Shown here in pieces: positions 63,588-64,000 of a DNA stretch of 64,000 nucleotides (positions are counted from its first letter, which is position 1; every line of letters starts with the position of its first letter). Under the pieces are notes generated by a model that did no database searches, had not been told where the DNA came from, and saw only the letters and a list, made by a program, of their open reading frames with translations. The stretch is from contig NC_134988.1 of NCBI RefSeq assembly GCF_050947335.1, positions 1,426,001-1,490,000 of the forward strand, written 5' to 3'. The DNA is from Megachile rotundata. Lineage: Eukaryota; Arthropoda; Insecta; Hymenoptera; Megachilidae. The translations under genes and the position numbers were made by a program.

Positions 63588-64000
63588 GCAATCACAAAAA
63601 TACAATCATAATCATACAATCACAATCATACAATCGCAATCATACAATCACAATCATACAATCACAATCATACAATCACAATCATACTACCACAATCACA
63701 CTATCACAATCATACAATCACAATCATACAATCGCAGTCATACAATCACAATCATACAATCGCAATCATACAATCACAATCATACAATCGCAATCATACA
63801 ATTACAATATCCCAAATACAATCTCCCAAATACAATCTCCCAGATACAATCATACAATCACAATCATACAATCATAATCATACAATCACAATCATACAAT
63901 CACAATCATACAATCACAATCATACTATCACAATCATACAATCACGATCATACAATCACAATCAAACAATCACAATCATACAATCACAGTCATACATTCA

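Larger units (their letters stand above)
1..64000 (+). repeat. 14-bp satellite array (acaatcacaatcat)n filling the window
   Basis: The unit acaatcacaatcat is repeated head to tail, with one orientation throughout and no interruption by unrelated sequence that I could find. The unit reads as a hexamer acaatc plus an octamer acaatcat. Consensus composition is 7 A, 4 C, 3 T and 0 G, so the listed strand is almost free of G. Variant units recur in fixed orders and define longer repeats. Both window ends lie inside the array, so its full length is unknown. Size and hierarchy suggest eukaryotic heterochromatic satellite DNA; this is inference, and the species cannot be named from the sequence. No stretch of 300 bases or more holds anything else. 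Confidence 0.98.
58064..64000 (+). repeat. 7.5-kb unit, copy 2 (runs past the window end)
   Basis: This copy repeats 50,542-55,070, then continues as 57,110-58,330 does (offset 5,328 = 381 x 14 minus 6, with six 13-mers between 57,642 and 62,970). The second 2.1-kb copy is therefore absent here. Near 63,725-63,960 a piece resembling 62,690-62,900 is inserted before the series met at 58,335 (atcaaacaatc) resumes at 63,961. The block is cut by the window edge. Confidence 0.83.

Noticed and set aside
1..64000. CRISPR array
   Set aside because: Repeats are contiguous 14-mers with no unique spacers of regular length and no cas genes.
1..64000. Telomeric repeat
   Set aside because: The unit has no run of C or G and does not match TTAGGG, TTTAGGG, TTAGG or similar telomere repeats on either strand; arrangement in kilobase higher-order blocks is also unlike a telomere.
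1..64000. Genes on the reverse strand
   Set aside because: The reverse complement of the unit contains TGA twice, and a 14-bp period brings it into every frame within 42 bp, so no open frame of useful length exists.
1..64000. Transposon or retroelement, tRNA or rRNA gene within the array
   Set aside because: Scanning for any break in the 14-bp pattern gave only unit variants; the largest departures are the ctcccaaat blocks, which are themselves 14-bp units. No terminal repeats, target-site duplications or structured RNA were seen.
1..64000. Intrinsic DNA bending from 42 bp equalling about four helical turns
   Set aside because: AA steps are spaced 6 and 8 bp apart rather than in phased A-tracts of four or more, so no strong curvature is expected from the sequence alone.
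1..64000. Bacterial or plasmid iteron origin
   Set aside because: Iteron arrays have few copies beside a replication gene; here the array exceeds 64 kb with no gene at all.

Overview
The whole 64,000-base window is satellite DNA. I found no unique sequence, gene, RNA gene, transposon or CRISPR array. The basic unit is the 14-mer acaatcacaatcat, a hexamer (acaatc) joined to an octamer (acaatcat). It runs head to tail in one orientation from the first base to the last, more than 4,500 units. The consensus unit holds 7 A, 4 C, 3 T and no G, so the + strand is almost G-free. Nuclear eukaryotic DNA is by far the likeliest source, because a megasatellite of this size and layered structure fits a heterochromatic, subtelomeric or pericentromeric array. 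The sequence does not identify the species.

The array is not uniform. A limited set of variant units (gcaatcac..., ...tcgcaat..., ...tcgtac..., acattcaaaatcat, acaatcgaattcat, gcaatcacaaaaat, acaatctcccaaat, acaattacaatcat and the 13-mer acatcacaatcat) recurs in fixed orders. These orders act as barcodes that reveal large nested direct duplications. Layout: 1-2,960 is a copy of 17,771-20,690 and of about 29,836-32,470. Positions 3,040-3,690 resemble 24,430-25,080, and 3,655-4,860 resemble 21,593-22,830. A tandem pair of about 2.04-2.10 kb lies at 4,846-8,512. A 4.08-kb tandem pair lies at 8,422-16,577. A 12.07-kb block at 15,459-27,523 is repeated in shortened form (10.84 kb) at 27,524-38,366. 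A 1.45-kb unit is present nearly three times at 37,444-40,903. Pairs with offsets of about 2.4-3.2 kb cover 40,905-46,440. Overlapping 2.18-kb and 3.20-kb duplications cover 46,430-51,560. A 7.5-kb unit containing a 2.1-kb tandem pair covers 50,542-58,063 and is repeated, without the internal doubling, from 58,064 to the window end.

Two rules stand out. First, nearly every rearrangement keeps the 14-bp register: each duplication offset I tested equals a multiple of 14 minus the number of 13-bp units it spans. This points to homology-driven unequal exchange. A 22-bp out-of-register insertion at 30,084-30,105 is the exception. Second, every uninterrupted run of ten or more perfect units that I found (up to 24) lies immediately 5' of a gcaatcacaaaaat unit, or one unit before it, suggesting a polarised expansion site.

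Long + strand open frames exist everywhere, but they follow from the repeat: 14 is not a multiple of 3, so all three frames read the same 14-residue peptide repeat. ATG and TAA arise only from recurring unit variants. No coding sequence is annotated.
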